From Maricaulis sp. (GTDB lineage: Bacteria > Pseudomonadota > Alphaproteobacteria > Caulobacterales > Maricaulaceae): a stretch of DNA of 64,000 nt. The notes below the pieces were generated by a model that was not told the DNA's origin, did no database searches, and saw nothing but the letters and a program-made list of their open reading frames with translations. The stretch covers positions 133,672-197,671 of the forward strand of contig NZMJ01000058.1 of assembly GCA_002692855.1 (NCBI GenBank). Direction: 5' to 3'. This document shows, piece after piece, positions 8,164-17,436 of this stretch (its first letter is position 1; each line of letters starts with the position of its first letter). Position numbers and translations under genes: made by a program.

Positions 8164-9285
8164 TCAGAGCCGTCCCAATATCTCCAGCATCGCATCGAGA
8201 TTGACTGCCCCCAGCTTTCGGCTGCGCTCCGGTGACCATCCCTGGTCGGGCTCGGGATGGTTGGCGGCGTCCTTGAACGGCATTTCCAGCGTCATGGAGA
8301 GGCATTTGAACCGGTCATAGACGTGGTGTGTCGCAATGCTCATTTCCGCACCGCCGGGCCGGTCGGGCGCATAGCCGAACTCGGTCTGAAAGTCTGGTGT
8401 CAGCCGCGCGAGAATGCCGCGATAGGCATCGAGCGTCTCTTGTGCCTTGGCGTCGAAGCCCGGCACGCCTTCTGCCCCGGCGATGAAGTTGTAGGGCAGG
8501 CCTTCATCGCCATGCACATCGAGGAACAGGTCGCAGCCCGTGCGTTCCATCTCGGCGCTGACACAGTGCACTTCCGGTGACTTTTCGTCGGAGGAGCGGC
8601 CCCATTCCCGGTTCAAATTTATGCCCTTTGCATTGGTGCGAAGGTGCCCGCGGCAGGATCCGTCCGGGTTCATGTTCGGCACGATGTGGAAGGTCGCGTC
8701 GCGTCGCAGCATGCGCGCCACTGGATCGGTCGTATCGGTAAGGCGTTCCAGGAAGCCTTCCATCCACCATTCGGCCATCGTCTCGCCGGGGTGCTGGCGC
8801 GCGGTGACCCAGATCGTCTTCGGACCATCCCCCACCGTCAGGCAGTCCATCGTCTGGCCTTCAAGCGTCTGGCCCAGCACGCGCAGCGTGACACCCGGCG
8901 CATTCTGGACATCGGCGATCAGGATGTTGTGACGTTCGACCGGGTAGGGCGCGAAATAGGCATACCAGACCGCATCTGCGTCCGGCGTGTCACGGATCAC
9001 CAGTTCGCCATCGTCATAGGTGGTCGGCACGCGGAACCAGAATTCGCGGTCGCTCGACGACACGGCGTGATAGTCGGTCCAGCCATCGGGATAGCTGGCG
9101 CCGCCGGCATTCATCAGCCGCAGCGTCAAGGCTGTGCCCTTCGCCCCGGAAACCCGGAAGAAGAACCACTGGTAATGCTCGGACCCGGCATCCTTGCGGA
9201 TATTCAACTGGACATCGGATGGATCGGAGGCGTCGACGATTTCGATATTGCCGCCATCGAAGGCAGCGGTGATGGACAGGGACAT
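8164..9285 (-). CDS. M14-type cytosolic zinc carboxypeptidase
   Basis: A 373-residue peptidase of the M14 family (PaCCP/AGBL-like subgroup). An N-terminal beta-sandwich (residues 1 to about 115) precedes the catalytic domain. Zinc ligands are H165 and E168 in QHPGE and H258 in DVHGDEG; the catalytic glutamate is probably E334 in TLEMPF. No signal peptide is present, so it acts in the cytoplasm. The bacterial relatives are close to eukaryotic tubulin deglutamylases, but their natural substrates are not established. The start ATG at 9285 has GGAG about eight bases upstream and gives the family N-terminus; an ATG 18 codons further upstream lacks a ribosome site. Confidence 0.88.
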   Translation of the reverse strand: MSLSITAAFDGGNIEIVDASDPSDVQLNIRKDAGSEHYQWFFFRVSGAKGTALTLRLMNAGGASYPDGWTDYHAVSSSDREFWFRVPTTYDDGELVIRDTPDADAVWYAYFAPYPVERHNILIADVQNAPGVTLRVLGQTLEGQTMDCLTVGDGPKTIWVTARQHPGETMAEWWMEGFLERLTDTTDPVARMLRRDATFHIVPNMNPDGSCRGHLRTNAKGINLNREWGRSSDEKSPEVHCVSAEMERTGCDLFLDVHGDEGLPYNFIAGAEGVPGFDAKAQETLDAYRGILARLTPDFQTEFGYAPDRPGGAEMSIATHHVYDRFKCLSMTLEMPFKDAANHPEPDQGWSPERSRKLGAVNLDAMLEILGRL

Positions 9286-9364
9286 GTCGGGACTCCGGAT
9301 CAGCTTGATCGAGAGGTAGCGCAAGCCAGCAAATCCCACAAACGCCGAACTTCCCCGGGCTTGT

Positions 9365-9475
9365 TTCTCCCCCCGCCTGCGGGGGGGGAGTGCCCCGAAG
9401 GGGCGAGGGGGGCTATTCCCCCCTCCGTCAGCTTCGCTGCCACCTTCCCCGTAAACGGGGGAGGAAAATCGCTAT
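9365..9475. repeat. Palindromic GC-rich intergenic repeat
   Basis: A run of short inverted repeats: CCCCCCGCCTGCGGGGGGG, GCCCCGAAGGGGC, and CCCCGTAAACGGGG, separated by CCCTCCGTCAGCTTCGCTGCC. The design matches the repetitive extragenic palindromes found in many alphaproteobacteria. A shorter relative of the last hairpin recurs at 55547-55572 and 39298-39316. It fills most of the 213-bp gap between two leftward genes. Confidence 0.7.
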
Positions 9476-9498
9476 GTTCAAACCGTTCCGGTTTGCCC

Positions 9499-10488
9499 TC
9501 ACTCGACGATCGCGAAGCTCAGCAGCAGCGTCTGCTGGGCGGGATTGTAATTGTCGTCGGACAACAAAAAGAGCCGGGTCTCGCCATTGACCGTCGCCAG
9601 CGCGGCGCCCTCGAGATTGTCGACCGTCATGTCCGGCGTGAATTCACCCAGGACGTCGGGTTCGATCACCGAGCCTGCCATGCGTCCTGCGTCGAGCGCC
9701 TCGGGCGAAATGCGCACCACGCGCACGCGGTTGCCCACATCGGGTGAGTAATACCGCTCGATCACGATCAGAGAGCCGCTGGCCTCGGTCGCGATGCTGG
9801 TCAGCCCAAAGCCGCGCGGAACCGCGACATTGTAGGACTGGTCAATCCCGCCGCCGGTGTGGATCTGCCAGATCGTGTGGGGCCGCCCGTCGATGATCGG
9901 GTCCTCGACGGCCATCCAGATGACACCGTTCACACCCGGACCCATGCCCTCGATCCCGCCATTGCCGCGCAGGCGCTCAATGCCCGGCGGCGCGGGCAGG
10001 GGGGTGGGCAAGGCTGTCTCGATACCCGACCAGTCGATGCCGATATCGTAGGCCAGCACCCGATGGTCACGTTCAAAGCTGACCGCGTACCGGCCCTCGC
10101 CAAGCGGGGCGAGTCCTTCTGCGTCCTCGTGATCGCCCCGCCATTTGCGGCCATCGGTGTCGAGCATGTCGGCCATTCGCGCGGCGCTGACACCGGTCAG
10201 CCACCCGTCATCAAAATCGAGCGAAGCGGTCAGCCAGTAGCCGCTGTCGGAAACGGCCAGCAGGCGCGACCCGTCCTCGCTGACTTCCAGTGCCGACAAT
10301 CCGCCGAAACGCGAATCGTCCGACCGCAATACCAGCCCGCCGCGATAGACCAGCGACCCCAGCTCCTGCCGCTCGGCGGCGTCGGGATAGAGTGCGACCG
10401 CTTCGGCCCGGATCTCGACCTCGCCAGCATCGCGGCCATCGCCGCAGGCGGCCAGGACGAGGAGGGAGGCGAGGATCAGGCGTTTCAT
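9499..10488 (-). CDS. Phytase-like esterase domain lipoprotein
   Basis: A 329-residue lipoprotein ([18 protein letters not shown], lipobox LAAC with Cys15). The rest fits the esterase-like activity of phytase family (Phytase-like beta-propeller): [24 protein letters not shown] near residues 62-85, the [25 protein letters not shown] blade and [23 protein letters not shown] near the end. Such proteins are periplasmic and often found with phosphate or TonB genes; no substrate is evident here. Its ATG overlaps the cobT stop by 4 bp, so it is coupled to cobT, an association with no obvious logic. Confidence 0.85.
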   Translation of the reverse strand: MKRLILASLLVLAACGDGRDAGEVEIRAEAVALYPDAAERQELGSLVYRGGLVLRSDDSRFGGLSALEVSEDGSRLLAVSDSGYWLTASLDFDDGWLTGVSAARMADMLDTDGRKWRGDHEDAEGLAPLGEGRYAVSFERDHRVLAYDIGIDWSGIETALPTPLPAPPGIERLRGNGGIEGMGPGVNGVIWMAVEDPIIDGRPHTIWQIHTGGGIDQSYNVAVPRGFGLTSIATEASGSLIVIERYYSPDVGNRVRVVRISPEALDAGRMAGSVIEPDVLGEFTPDMTVDNLEGAALATVNGETRLFLLSDDNYNPAQQTLLLSFAIVE

Positions 10489-12395
10489 CGGCGGGTTCCC
10501 ACTCCTGCGAGATCGAGCCGTCTCAGGGCAGACATCGGCTCGGGCTTGTCATGCTGCCACGGTCGGCGGCGGTCATGACTTTCCGGGTCAAACAGGGCAG
10601 CAAGTTGTTCTGTGATCGCCCCGCCCAGTTGTTCCACATCGGTGATGGTCACTGCCCGGCGGTAATAGCGCGTCACGTCGTGGCCGATGCCGATGGCGAG
10701 AAGCTCCACCTCGCTGCGTTTCTCGATCATCCCGATGACTTCGCGCAAATGGCGTTCCAGATAGCTGCCGGCATTGGCCGACTGGGTGCCGTCATCGACC
10801 GGCGCACCGTCGGAAATCACCATCATGATGCGCCGCTGTTCGGGCCGCGAGACCATGCGCCGCCACGCCCATTGCAGCGCCTCGCCGTCGATATTCTCTT
10901 TCAGCAGGCCCTCGCGCATCATCAGCCCGAGCTTGTCATGCGCCCGCCGCCACGGCGTGTCCGCCGCCTTGTAGATGATGTGCCGGAGATCGTTCAGGCG
11001 GCCCGGATGGGGCGGCTTGCCCTCAGCGAGCCACTTCTCCTTCGCACGTCCGCCCTTCCAGGCGCGAGTTGTGAAACCGAGAATCTCGGTCTTCACGCCG
11101 CAGCGTTCCAGCGTCCGCGCCAGAATGTCGGCGCAGGCCGCCGCGACCAGGATCGGCCGTCCGCGCATCGAGCCGGAATTGTCGATCAGCAGCGTGACAA
11201 CCGTGTCGCGGAACTCGGTCTCCTGCTCCTGCTTGAAGGACAGCGGTACGCCGGGATCGGTCACGACGCGGGTCAGGCGCGCGGTGTCGAGCACGCCCTC
11301 TTCAAGGTCAAAGCTCCAGCTGCGCGTCTGCTGTGCCATCAGGCGGCGCTGCAGCCGGTTGGCGAGGCGGCCGACCACGCCTTCCATGCCTTTCAGCGCC
11401 TGGTCGAGATAGCGGCGCAGACGCACGAGTTCTTCTTCCTCGCACAGCTCGCCGGCCTCGATGATCTCGTCGAATTCGGTGGTGTAGACCCGGTAGGTCG
11501 ATGCCGGCATATCGTCCGGATTGACGAAGTGCGGGCGCATGGCGCGCTGGGTGTCGCCGCTTTCGTCGGTGGCTTCGACCTCGCCCTGCTTCTCGTCGGA
11601 CTGAAAATCGAGCTCGTCCTCGTCGGCGCTGGATCCCTTGGCGTCGGACGGGTCGGTGTCGTCGCCGCCATCGGGCTCCGAGCCATCGTCCTCGCCGGTG
11701 CGTTCCTCGCGATCAACGCCGGAATCGTCTTCCGTCTCGTCTTCGCTTTCTTCGGGGTCACCGCCCAACTCGTCGGCCAGGTCGAGATCGCGGATGACCT
11801 GACGCAGGCTCTTGGCAAAGGCGGGCTGGTCGTCGGCGCTCCTGGCCAGCTTGTCCAGCGCCTCGCCGGCCCGGTCCTCGATATTCTCGCGCCAGACCTC
11901 CATCAGGCCCTTGACGGATTCAGGCGCCGGACGGCCCGAAATCCGTTCACGGATCAGCATGCCCAGCGCTTCGGCCAGCGGGGCCTGCTCCTTGTTTTCA
12001 GCGCGATTCCAGCCCTTCTGCTCGGCGCGCACCGTCAGCGCGGCATCGAGATTGGCGGCAACGCCGCGCATTTCGCGCGCGCCCAGCCCCTCGACACGCG
12101 CCTGCTCGGCGGCGTCATGGATAGCGCGCGCCTGCGCGCCGGGCGGCAGGGCGCTGGCATGGCTTTCGTCGGAATGGTGCAGCATCCGAAGCGCCAGCGC
12201 GTCGGCGCGGCCGCGTGCGGCCTGCAGCTCCTTTGAAGTCATCCCGGCGGGCGGCTGGGGCAGGATCAGCTTGCCCTTGGTGATCGACGCCATCTCGCCG
12301 CCGAACTTCACTTCCAGCTCGCGGTTGCGCGCAATCGCCCGCGTGGCGATCGCGGTCGCGCGCTTGAAGGCTTCCTGCTGCGGCGTGTCAGTCAT
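10485..12395 (-). CDS. cobT: Cobaltochelatase subunit CobT
   Basis: A 636-residue subunit of the aerobic CobNST complex that inserts cobalt into hydrogenobyrinate diamide. It has an N-terminal helical domain, a very acidic linker (Glu/Asp-rich, about residues 200-275), and a C-terminal von Willebrand A domain whose MIDAS motif is DNSGSM at about residue 404. CobT works as an AAA+ activating unit with CobS, encoded just upstream in the same direction (20 bp gap). cobN, the large catalytic subunit, is not in the window. CobST also occurs in species that do not make B12 de novo, so pathway membership is uncertain. Confidence 0.93.
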   Translation of the reverse strand: MTDTPQQEAFKRATAIATRAIARNRELEVKFGGEMASITKGKLILPQPPAGMTSKELQAARGRADALALRMLHHSDESHASALPPGAQARAIHDAAEQARVEGLGAREMRGVAANLDAALTVRAEQKGWNRAENKEQAPLAEALGMLIRERISGRPAPESVKGLMEVWRENIEDRAGEALDKLARSADDQPAFAKSLRQVIRDLDLADELGGDPEESEDETEDDSGVDREERTGEDDGSEPDGGDDTDPSDAKGSSADEDELDFQSDEKQGEVEATDESGDTQRAMRPHFVNPDDMPASTYRVYTTEFDEIIEAGELCEEEELVRLRRYLDQALKGMEGVVGRLANRLQRRLMAQQTRSWSFDLEEGVLDTARLTRVVTDPGVPLSFKQEQETEFRDTVVTLLIDNSGSMRGRPILVAAACADILARTLERCGVKTEILGFTTRAWKGGRAKEKWLAEGKPPHPGRLNDLRHIIYKAADTPWRRAHDKLGLMMREGLLKENIDGEALQWAWRRMVSRPEQRRIMMVISDGAPVDDGTQSANAGSYLERHLREVIGMIEKRSEVELLAIGIGHDVTRYYRRAVTITDVEQLGGAITEQLAALFDPESHDRRRPWQHDKPEPMSALRRLDLAGVGTRR

Positions 12396-12415
12396 GGGCG
12401 CCGCCCTTCTTCACT

Positions 12416-13417
12416 TTACGCCGCGCTGGCGGGTTTCGGATTGGCGGCCTTGATCGGCGCTTCGGGAAGCTCCTCGCCAAAGACGCGCTGATAGAATTCC
12501 GCCACGGTCGGGCGCTCCAGCTCGTCGCACTTGTTGAGGAAGGTGAGGCGGAAGGCGAGACCGACCTCGCCGAAAATCTCGGTATTTTCCGCCCAGGTCA
12601 GCACGGTGCGCGGGCTCATCACGGTCGACAGGTCGCCATTCATGAAGGCGTCGCGGCTGAGGTCCGCCACCTTCACCATGTCGGCGATAGTCTTCTTGCC
12701 GTCTTCGGTGGAGGCAAAGGACTTGAGGCGCGACTGCACGATGGCTTCCTCGGTCGCGGCCGGCAGATAGTTCAGCGTCACGACCATCGACCAGCGGTCC
12801 ATCTGGCCCTGATTGATCTGCTGCGTGCCGTGATAAAGGCCGGTCGTGTCGCCGAGACCGATCGTGTTCGTGGTCGAGAACAGGCGGAAATACGGGTTCG
12901 GGCGGATGACCTTGGTCTGGTCGAGCAGGGTCAGCGAGCCCGACGCCTCCAGCACCCGCTGGATCACGAACATCACGTCCGGGCGGCCGGCATCATATTC
13001 GTCGAAAAGAAGGGCGACCGGGCGCTGAAGCGACCACGGCAGAATGCCTTCCTGGAATTCGGTGACCTGCTTGCCGTCCTTCAGCGTGATCGCGTCCTTG
13101 CCGACCATGTCGATGCGGCTGACATGGCTGTCGAGATTGACCCGGATCATCGGCCAGTTGAGGCGCGCGGCAACCTGCTCGACATGGGTCGATTTGCCGG
13201 TCCCGTGATAGCCCTGGATCATCACGCGGCGGTTGAAGGCAAAGCCCGCCAGGATGGCCCGCGTCGTCGCCGGGTCGAACACATAGGCGTCATCCACCAC
13301 CGGGCAGTGCTGGTCGCGCATCGAAAAGGCGGGCACCTCGAAACCGGGGTCAAAACCAAACAGCTTTTCGCAATCGGCAACGGTATCGGGGGCGTCTAGC
13401 GGGAAGGACTCGGCCAT
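12416..13417 (-). CDS. cobS: Cobaltochelatase subunit CobS
   Basis: A 333-residue AAA+ ATPase (MoxR-like) that powers the cobalt chelatase. Walker A is GYHGTGKST at 69-77 and Walker B is LLFDE at 136-140, followed by the [11 protein letters not shown] sensor segment. The start at 13417 gives the standard family N-terminus ([11 protein letters not shown]... leading to [14 protein letters not shown]). An alternative ATG at 13510 would add 31 residues containing C-x2-C-x3-C; it has no ribosome site, and neither does 13417 have a strong one. The gene precedes cobT by 20 bp and both are co-transcribed. Confidence 0.93.
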   Translation of the reverse strand: MAESFPLDAPDTVADCEKLFGFDPGFEVPAFSMRDQHCPVVDDAYVFDPATTRAILAGFAFNRRVMIQGYHGTGKSTHVEQVAARLNWPMIRVNLDSHVSRIDMVGKDAITLKDGKQVTEFQEGILPWSLQRPVALLFDEYDAGRPDVMFVIQRVLEASGSLTLLDQTKVIRPNPYFRLFSTTNTIGLGDTTGLYHGTQQINQGQMDRWSMVVTLNYLPAATEEAIVQSRLKSFASTEDGKKTIADMVKVADLSRDAFMNGDLSTVMSPRTVLTWAENTEIFGEVGLAFRLTFLNKCDELERPTVAEFYQRVFGEELPEAPIKAANPKPASAA

Positions 13418-13565
13418 CAAATCACTCGCATCGGGGGCGGTCAGGGTCTGGCCGTCAATGTCGGCCTCGGGCAGGGAAAGGCAAGCGCCTTCGCATCTGC
13501 GGCATAGCATGGGGGTGGAGGGCGGTTAAAGGGTGTTGGTTCCTGTTCGTCGGGGAAGACTGCGT

Positions 13566-13656
13566 TTCGCCCTCCCCCTTGAGGGAGAGGGGAAGAAACG
13601 CCGAACGAGATTCCCTCTCCCTGCAGGGAGAGGGTTGGGGTGAGGGGTCTTTATTC
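13566..13656. repeat. Palindromic intergenic repeat at a divergent promoter
   Basis: Two hairpin-forming copies of CCCTCYCCCT-(N)-AGGGAGAGGG: one at about 13568-13590, the second at 13612-13634, followed by TTGGGGTGAGGGGT. This sequence type is a widespread mobile-looking intergenic repeat. It occupies most of the space between divergent cobS and the DUF188 gene, so it must sit in or beside their promoters. Confidence 0.7.
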
Positions 13657-13685
13657 GGCGCAGAGAGCGCTCTAAAGCCCCTCCC

Positions 13686-14135
13686 ATGACCCTTTATATC
13701 GATGCCGATGCCTGTCCGGTGAAGGACGAGGCGATCCGGGTGGCCGAACGTCACCAGACCGAGATCAAGCTGGTGTGCGACGGCGGGCTTCGCCGTCCGA
13801 ACAGCGCCTGGGCGCAGCTGGTCATCGTGCCGGGCGGCCCCGACGCTGCGGATGACTGGATCGCCGAGCGGATCGGCGCGGGCGACATCTGCGTCACGTC
13901 CGACATTCCGCTGGCCGATCGCTGCCTGAAAGCGAGCGGTTCCGCCATTGATCACAAGGGCCGCGCCTTCGACGCCGACAATATCGGCGCGCTGCTGGCG
14001 TCGCGTAACCTGATGACCGACCTGCGATCCTCCGGAATGATGGAAGGCGGCGGCGGCAAGCCCTTCGGCCCCAAGGACCGCTCGGCCTTTCTCGACGGGC
14101 TTGAACGGATGTTCCAGAAGTTGAAGCGGGGATAG
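13686..14135 (+). CDS. YaiI/YqxD family protein (DUF188)
   Basis: A 149-residue protein of the UPF0178/DUF188 family. The N-terminus [23 protein letters not shown] is the family signature, giving a PIN-like/NYN nuclease-type fold with aspartates D6 and D8; the C-terminal half shows [21 protein letters not shown] and [16 protein letters not shown]. The biochemical role is unknown, although the fold suggests RNA processing. It begins right after a palindromic repeat and ends in another, so it is isolated from its neighbours. Confidence 0.92.
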   Translation: MTLYIDADACPVKDEAIRVAERHQTEIKLVCDGGLRRPNSAWAQLVIVPGGPDAADDWIAERIGAGDICVTSDIPLADRCLKASGSAIDHKGRAFDADNIGALLASRNLMTDLRSSGMMEGGGGKPFGPKDRSAFLDGLERMFQKLKRG

Positions 14136-14250
14136 GTCCCTCGTGCTTCGAGGCTCGCCCGGACCTTGTCCGGCCTCGCACCTCAGCATGAGGGACACTT
14201 GTTTTCCTCATCCTGAGGTGCCGCCGACAGGCGGCCTCGAAGGACGAGGA
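14136..14250. repeat. Long inverted intergenic repeat
   Basis: Two arms facing each other, GTCCCTCGTGCTTCGAGG...CACCTCAGCATGAGGGAC and TCCTCATCCTGAGGTG...CCTCGAAGGACGAGGA, each also containing a small palindrome (CCGGACCTTGTCCGG; GCCGCCGACAGGCGGC). It fills the entire gap between two convergent genes and may act as a bidirectional transcription end. A degenerate relative lies at 21060-21102. Confidence 0.75.
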
Positions 14251-14254
14251 AAAT

Positions 14255-15523
14255 CTAATCCGGACTTCTGGCGATCCGCATGCGGGTGATCTGGTTGCGG
14301 CGGCGTTCGAGGATCTCGAACCGCACCCCGTGGAAGCTGAAGACCTGACCGGTATCGGGAATGGTCTGTGCCTCGTGGATCACCAGACCCGCCACCGTCA
14401 CCGCCTCCTCGTCGGGCAGGCTCCAGTCGAGTGCCCGGTTGAGGTCGCGGATCGGCAGCGAGGCATCGACCACCCACACGCCTTCGGACTCGGGTTTGAG
14501 GCCTTCGACCGTGATGTCGTGCTCGTCCTCGATCTCGCCGACAATCTCTTCGAGGATATCTTCCAGCGTGATCAGGCCCATCAGCGCGCCATATTCGTCG
14601 ACGACCAGGGCGAAATGCTCGCGCTTTTCCTTGAACACGTTCAGCTGTTCGAGCAATTCGGTGGTCTCGGGTACGAACCACGGGTCACGCGCAACCGCTT
14701 TCACGTCGATCTTTGACGCGTCGCCGCCGCACTCGAGCAGCGCGCGCGCCAGGTCACGGGCGTGCAGGATGCCGACAATGTTTTCCGAATCGCCCTCGTA
14801 GAGCGGCAGCCGGGTGTGCGGGCTGGCCAGCGCCTGCGTGACCAGTTCGCCGGCGGGTGTGGCGACATCCATCATCGTGATGTTCTTGCGGTGTACCATC
14901 ACGTCATCGACGGTCAGCTCGCGCAGGTCGAGGACGCCGCCCAGCATGTCGCGGTCGTCCTTGACCACCCCGCCCTCGTGATGGTGCAGGTCGATATGGC
15001 CGCGGATCTCCTCGTGCGGTGAAAACAGCGGGCCGCTGACCCGCGCGCCCATCAGTTGCAGGGCCAGTCGGACAATCGCCTGCAGGCCCGCCACCAGCGG
15101 CCAGAAGATCGTGACGATGATCCGGATCGGCAATGACACGGCCAGCGCCATGCGGTCCGGATTGGACAGGGCATAGGTCTTGGGCAGCACTTCGGCGAAA
15201 ATCACCACCAGCAGGGTCATCAGGCCGGTCGCATAGGCGACGCCGATTTCGCCGAACAGGTGCAGGAAGACGGTCGCCGCCAGCGTCGAGGCGAGAATGT
15301 TGACGAGGTTGTTCCCGAGCAGGATCGCACCAATCAGGCTCTCCCGGTTGGCGGTCAGCCCGTTGACCCGGCGCGCGGCGTGATTGTCGTCCTTCTCGAG
15401 CGCCAGCATCCGCGCCCGCGATACGGCGGTCAGTGCGGTTTCCGAGCCCGAGAAAAAGCCCGACAGGAACAACAGGACGATGATGATGATGATGGGGGTC
15501 ACCAGACCCCAGGATTCGATCAT
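14255..15523 (-). CDS. CNNM/CorC-type (HlyC/CorC) membrane transporter
   Basis: A 422-residue inner-membrane protein. The order is an N-terminal DUF21/CNNM transmembrane domain (about residues 8-150, four hydrophobic segments, with the GSETALTAVSRARM motif at 27-40), two CBS domains (about 205-330), and a C-terminal CorC_HlyC domain. Family members are implicated in magnesium export or homeostasis; the hemolysin label is historical. Its start overlaps the aroB stop by 4 bp, a linkage seen in many alphaproteobacteria. A five-copy GAT tract at 15479-15493 encodes an isoleucine run in the first membrane segment. Confidence 0.9.
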   Translation of the reverse strand: MIESWGLVTPIIIIIVLLFLSGFFSGSETALTAVSRARMLALEKDDNHAARRVNGLTANRESLIGAILLGNNLVNILASTLAATVFLHLFGEIGVAYATGLMTLLVVIFAEVLPKTYALSNPDRMALAVSLPIRIIVTIFWPLVAGLQAIVRLALQLMGARVSGPLFSPHEEIRGHIDLHHHEGGVVKDDRDMLGGVLDLRELTVDDVMVHRKNITMMDVATPAGELVTQALASPHTRLPLYEGDSENIVGILHARDLARALLECGGDASKIDVKAVARDPWFVPETTELLEQLNVFKEKREHFALVVDEYGALMGLITLEDILEEIVGEIEDEHDITVEGLKPESEGVWVVDASLPIRDLNRALDWSLPDEEAVTVAGLVIHEAQTIPDTGQVFSFHGVRFEILERRRNQITRMRIARSPD

Positions 15524-16620
15524 GCGATTTGGTCTTCCAGAAAGTCTGCGAGGCGGGACGCCTCTATGCTGGGCTCGATATACGCGTTTCCGATGCCTTT
15601 CGCGAGGATCAGCGTGATGCTGCCGCCCGCATTCTTCTTGTCGTGGCGCATGCGCTCTGCCAACAGCGCCGCGTCGTATGGACCGCCGGCCAAATCCCTG
15701 ACCCGCGTCGGCAGGCCCACAGCGGCCAGGTGCGCACGGACACGGTCCGCGTCCGGGCCGGGACAGCGTCCCTCCTGCGCCGACCAGTCGAAGGCCAGCG
15801 CCAGTCCGAGCGCGACCGCCTCGCCATGCCGCACGCCGCCGCAGGCTTCCGCCTCGAACGCATGTGCGAAGGTATGCCCCAGGTTCAACAGGGCGCGCCG
15901 GCCTGCCTCACGCTCGTCTTCTGCGACAACCGCCGCCTTGAAGCGAACGGCATCCGCTATGGCTGATGCGATATGGTCAGGATCCAGAACACGGGCCCCG
16001 AGGGCCTCCAGCCGTCCAAACATCACTGCATCGCCGATCAGCGCCGCCTTGACGATCTCGGCATAGCCCGCCCGAAGCTCGCCCACCGCCAGGGTGGCGA
16101 GGAATCGCGTGTCGGCAACGACCAGGCTGGGCTGATGAAAGCTGCCGGCGAGATTCTTGCCGGCCTTCGTATTGATCGCAGTCTTGCCGCCCACGGAGGA
16201 ATCGACCTGCGACAGCAGGGTCGTGGGGATCTGGATGAACCGGATGCCGCGCATATAGACCGACGCTGCAAAGCCGGTGAGGTCCCCGATGACCCCGCCG
16301 CCGAAGGCGATGATCGTGTCGCCCCGCTCCACCCCCGCATGGGTCAGTGCGTCGACCAGCGCTTCCAGTCCCGAAAAGCTTTTCTGATCCTCGCCGGGAG
16401 GCGCGATGACCGGGTCAATCGCAATTCCCGCGCTGTCGAGGGCCAGCGTGAGCGTGTCGAGATGCAGTCCGGCAATCGTCGAATCGGTGATGACAACCGC
16501 GCGTGCGCCGCACAGCTCCCGGATGGCGGGCAGGGCGGAATCGAGCGCTCCTTCACCGATGACCACATCATAGCTTCGCGCTCCGAGCGTGACCGGAACG
16601 ATGTCAGGTTGGTCCGTCAT
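15520..16620 (-). CDS. aroB: 3-dehydroquinate synthase
   Basis: A 366-residue NAD- and zinc-dependent enzyme converting DAHP to 3-dehydroquinate, step two of the shikimate pathway. Visible signatures are GGGVIGDLTGFAASVYMRGIRFIQIPTTLLSQVDSSVGGKTAIN (nucleotide and substrate site, about residues 104-150) and the metal ligands E, H, H in EIVKAALI, NLGHTFAHAFE and RHGEAVALG. Length is normal. It sits between aroK and the CNNM gene with ATGA-type 4-bp overlaps on both sides, so the three are one operon. Confidence 0.97.
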   Translation of the reverse strand: MTDQPDIVPVTLGARSYDVVIGEGALDSALPAIRELCGARAVVITDSTIAGLHLDTLTLALDSAGIAIDPVIAPPGEDQKSFSGLEALVDALTHAGVERGDTIIAFGGGVIGDLTGFAASVYMRGIRFIQIPTTLLSQVDSSVGGKTAINTKAGKNLAGSFHQPSLVVADTRFLATLAVGELRAGYAEIVKAALIGDAVMFGRLEALGARVLDPDHIASAIADAVRFKAAVVAEDEREAGRRALLNLGHTFAHAFEAEACGGVRHGEAVALGLALAFDWSAQEGRCPGPDADRVRAHLAAVGLPTRVRDLAGGPYDAALLAERMRHDKKNAGGSITLILAKGIGNAYIEPSIEASRLADFLEDQIA

Positions 16621-17168
16621 GCCAGTCCCGCATTTCCGAGGGCCTCGAGGATGGCGTCGACCGTGATCGCGTGGCTGCCGCTCGAGGCATCAACCGCAAC
16701 ATCGGCCTGCGCATAGGCGCTTTCGCGACGCGCCATCAGGTCGGCCATGACCTTGCGCGGATCATCGGTCAACAGAAGCGGGCGCGTGTCGCGCCGCGAC
16801 ACCCGGCTCATCAGCGTGTCGAGGTCGGCCTTCATCCAGACCGAAATTGCCTTGTCCTTCACGATGGCCCGGGTGTTGTCATTGGCGAAGGCTCCGCCGC
16901 CCAGCGCGATCACGCAGGGACCGTTCTCCAGCAGGCGCGCGATGACCTTGCGTTCCCCGTCCCGGAAGGCTTCCTCGCCGAAATCGGAGAAAATCTCGAC
17001 CACGCTGCGATCGGCCGCAGCCTCGATCTCACGGTCTGCATCGAAGAATTTGACGCCGAGCGCCTTCGCCAGCCGCCGGCCGACCGTGGTTTTGCCCGCC
17101 CCCATCAGGCCGACAAGCGCGATGGGGCGGTCAATACGCGCCGGAAGGGGGGCACCGAAATCAGACAT
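16617..17168 (-). CDS. aroK: Shikimate kinase
   Basis: A 183-residue kinase that phosphorylates shikimate with ATP. The P-loop is GLMGAGKTT at 20-28, the shikimate-binding DADREIE follows at about 45-51, and ALGGGAFAN gives the GGG motif near residue 92. The ATG at 17168 is chosen; an in-frame ATG 25 codons upstream (17243) lies within the shared divergent promoter region and adds no family sequence. Directly upstream of the ATG, an imperfect hairpin (17169-17190, GGCGCGCA/TGTGCGCC) abuts the start codon and no clear ribosome site is visible. First gene of the aroK-aroB-CNNM operon. Confidence 0.95.
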   Translation of the reverse strand: MSDFGAPLPARIDRPIALVGLMGAGKTTVGRRLAKALGVKFFDADREIEAAADRSVVEIFSDFGEEAFRDGERKVIARLLENGPCVIALGGGAFANDNTRAIVKDKAISVWMKADLDTLMSRVSRRDTRPLLLTDDPRKVMADLMARRESAYAQADVAVDASSGSHAITVDAILEALGNAGLA

Positions 17169-17295
17169 GGCGCGCAGTGTAGTGTGCGCCGCAGCACGCC
17201 GGAAGACCGCGAAGGCGGTGAACACGTCTGGAATTTGCCGCAATCCCCACTACCCTGTGACCAAACGCAGCTTGCGGAAGAATGGGATAGCTTGA

Positions 17296-17436
17296 ATGCG
17301 CGGAATGCTGATCGGATTTCTGGTCCTTCTGGTTCTGCTCCTCGCGGGGTTTGGAACGCTGGTTTTCATGGCCGAGGGCATGGACCCCGGCACCGAGGAG
17401 GTTCGTGTTGAACTCGAAGACAACTTCCCGCGCTAA
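17296..17436 (+). CDS. Small single-pass membrane protein (46 aa)
   Basis: A 46-residue open frame: MRGMLIGFLVLLVLLLAGFG begins a strongly hydrophobic segment (residues 4-26), followed by an acidic tail ending in DNFPR. The composition, position and the overlap with the next gene support a real small protein. An A/G-rich stretch (GGAAGAATGGGATAG) precedes the ATG, but the ribosome site is weak. The C-terminal half contains the Shine-Dalgarno of the next gene, so the two are probably translationally coupled. Small proteins of this build are seen near xerD in other alphaproteobacteria in my recollection; function unknown. Confidence 0.6.
   Translation: MRGMLIGFLVLLVLLLAGFGTLVFMAEGMDPGTEEVRVELEDNFPR

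Noticed and set aside
10290-12236. A 648-codon frame antisense to cobT
   Set aside because: CobT domains with a MIDAS motif lie on the other strand; this frame is an antisense shadow.
15479-15493. GAT trinucleotide repeat at the start of the CNNM transporter gene as a phase-variation tract
   Set aside because: Changes come in units of three and only alter the length of an isoleucine run, so they cannot switch the frame.
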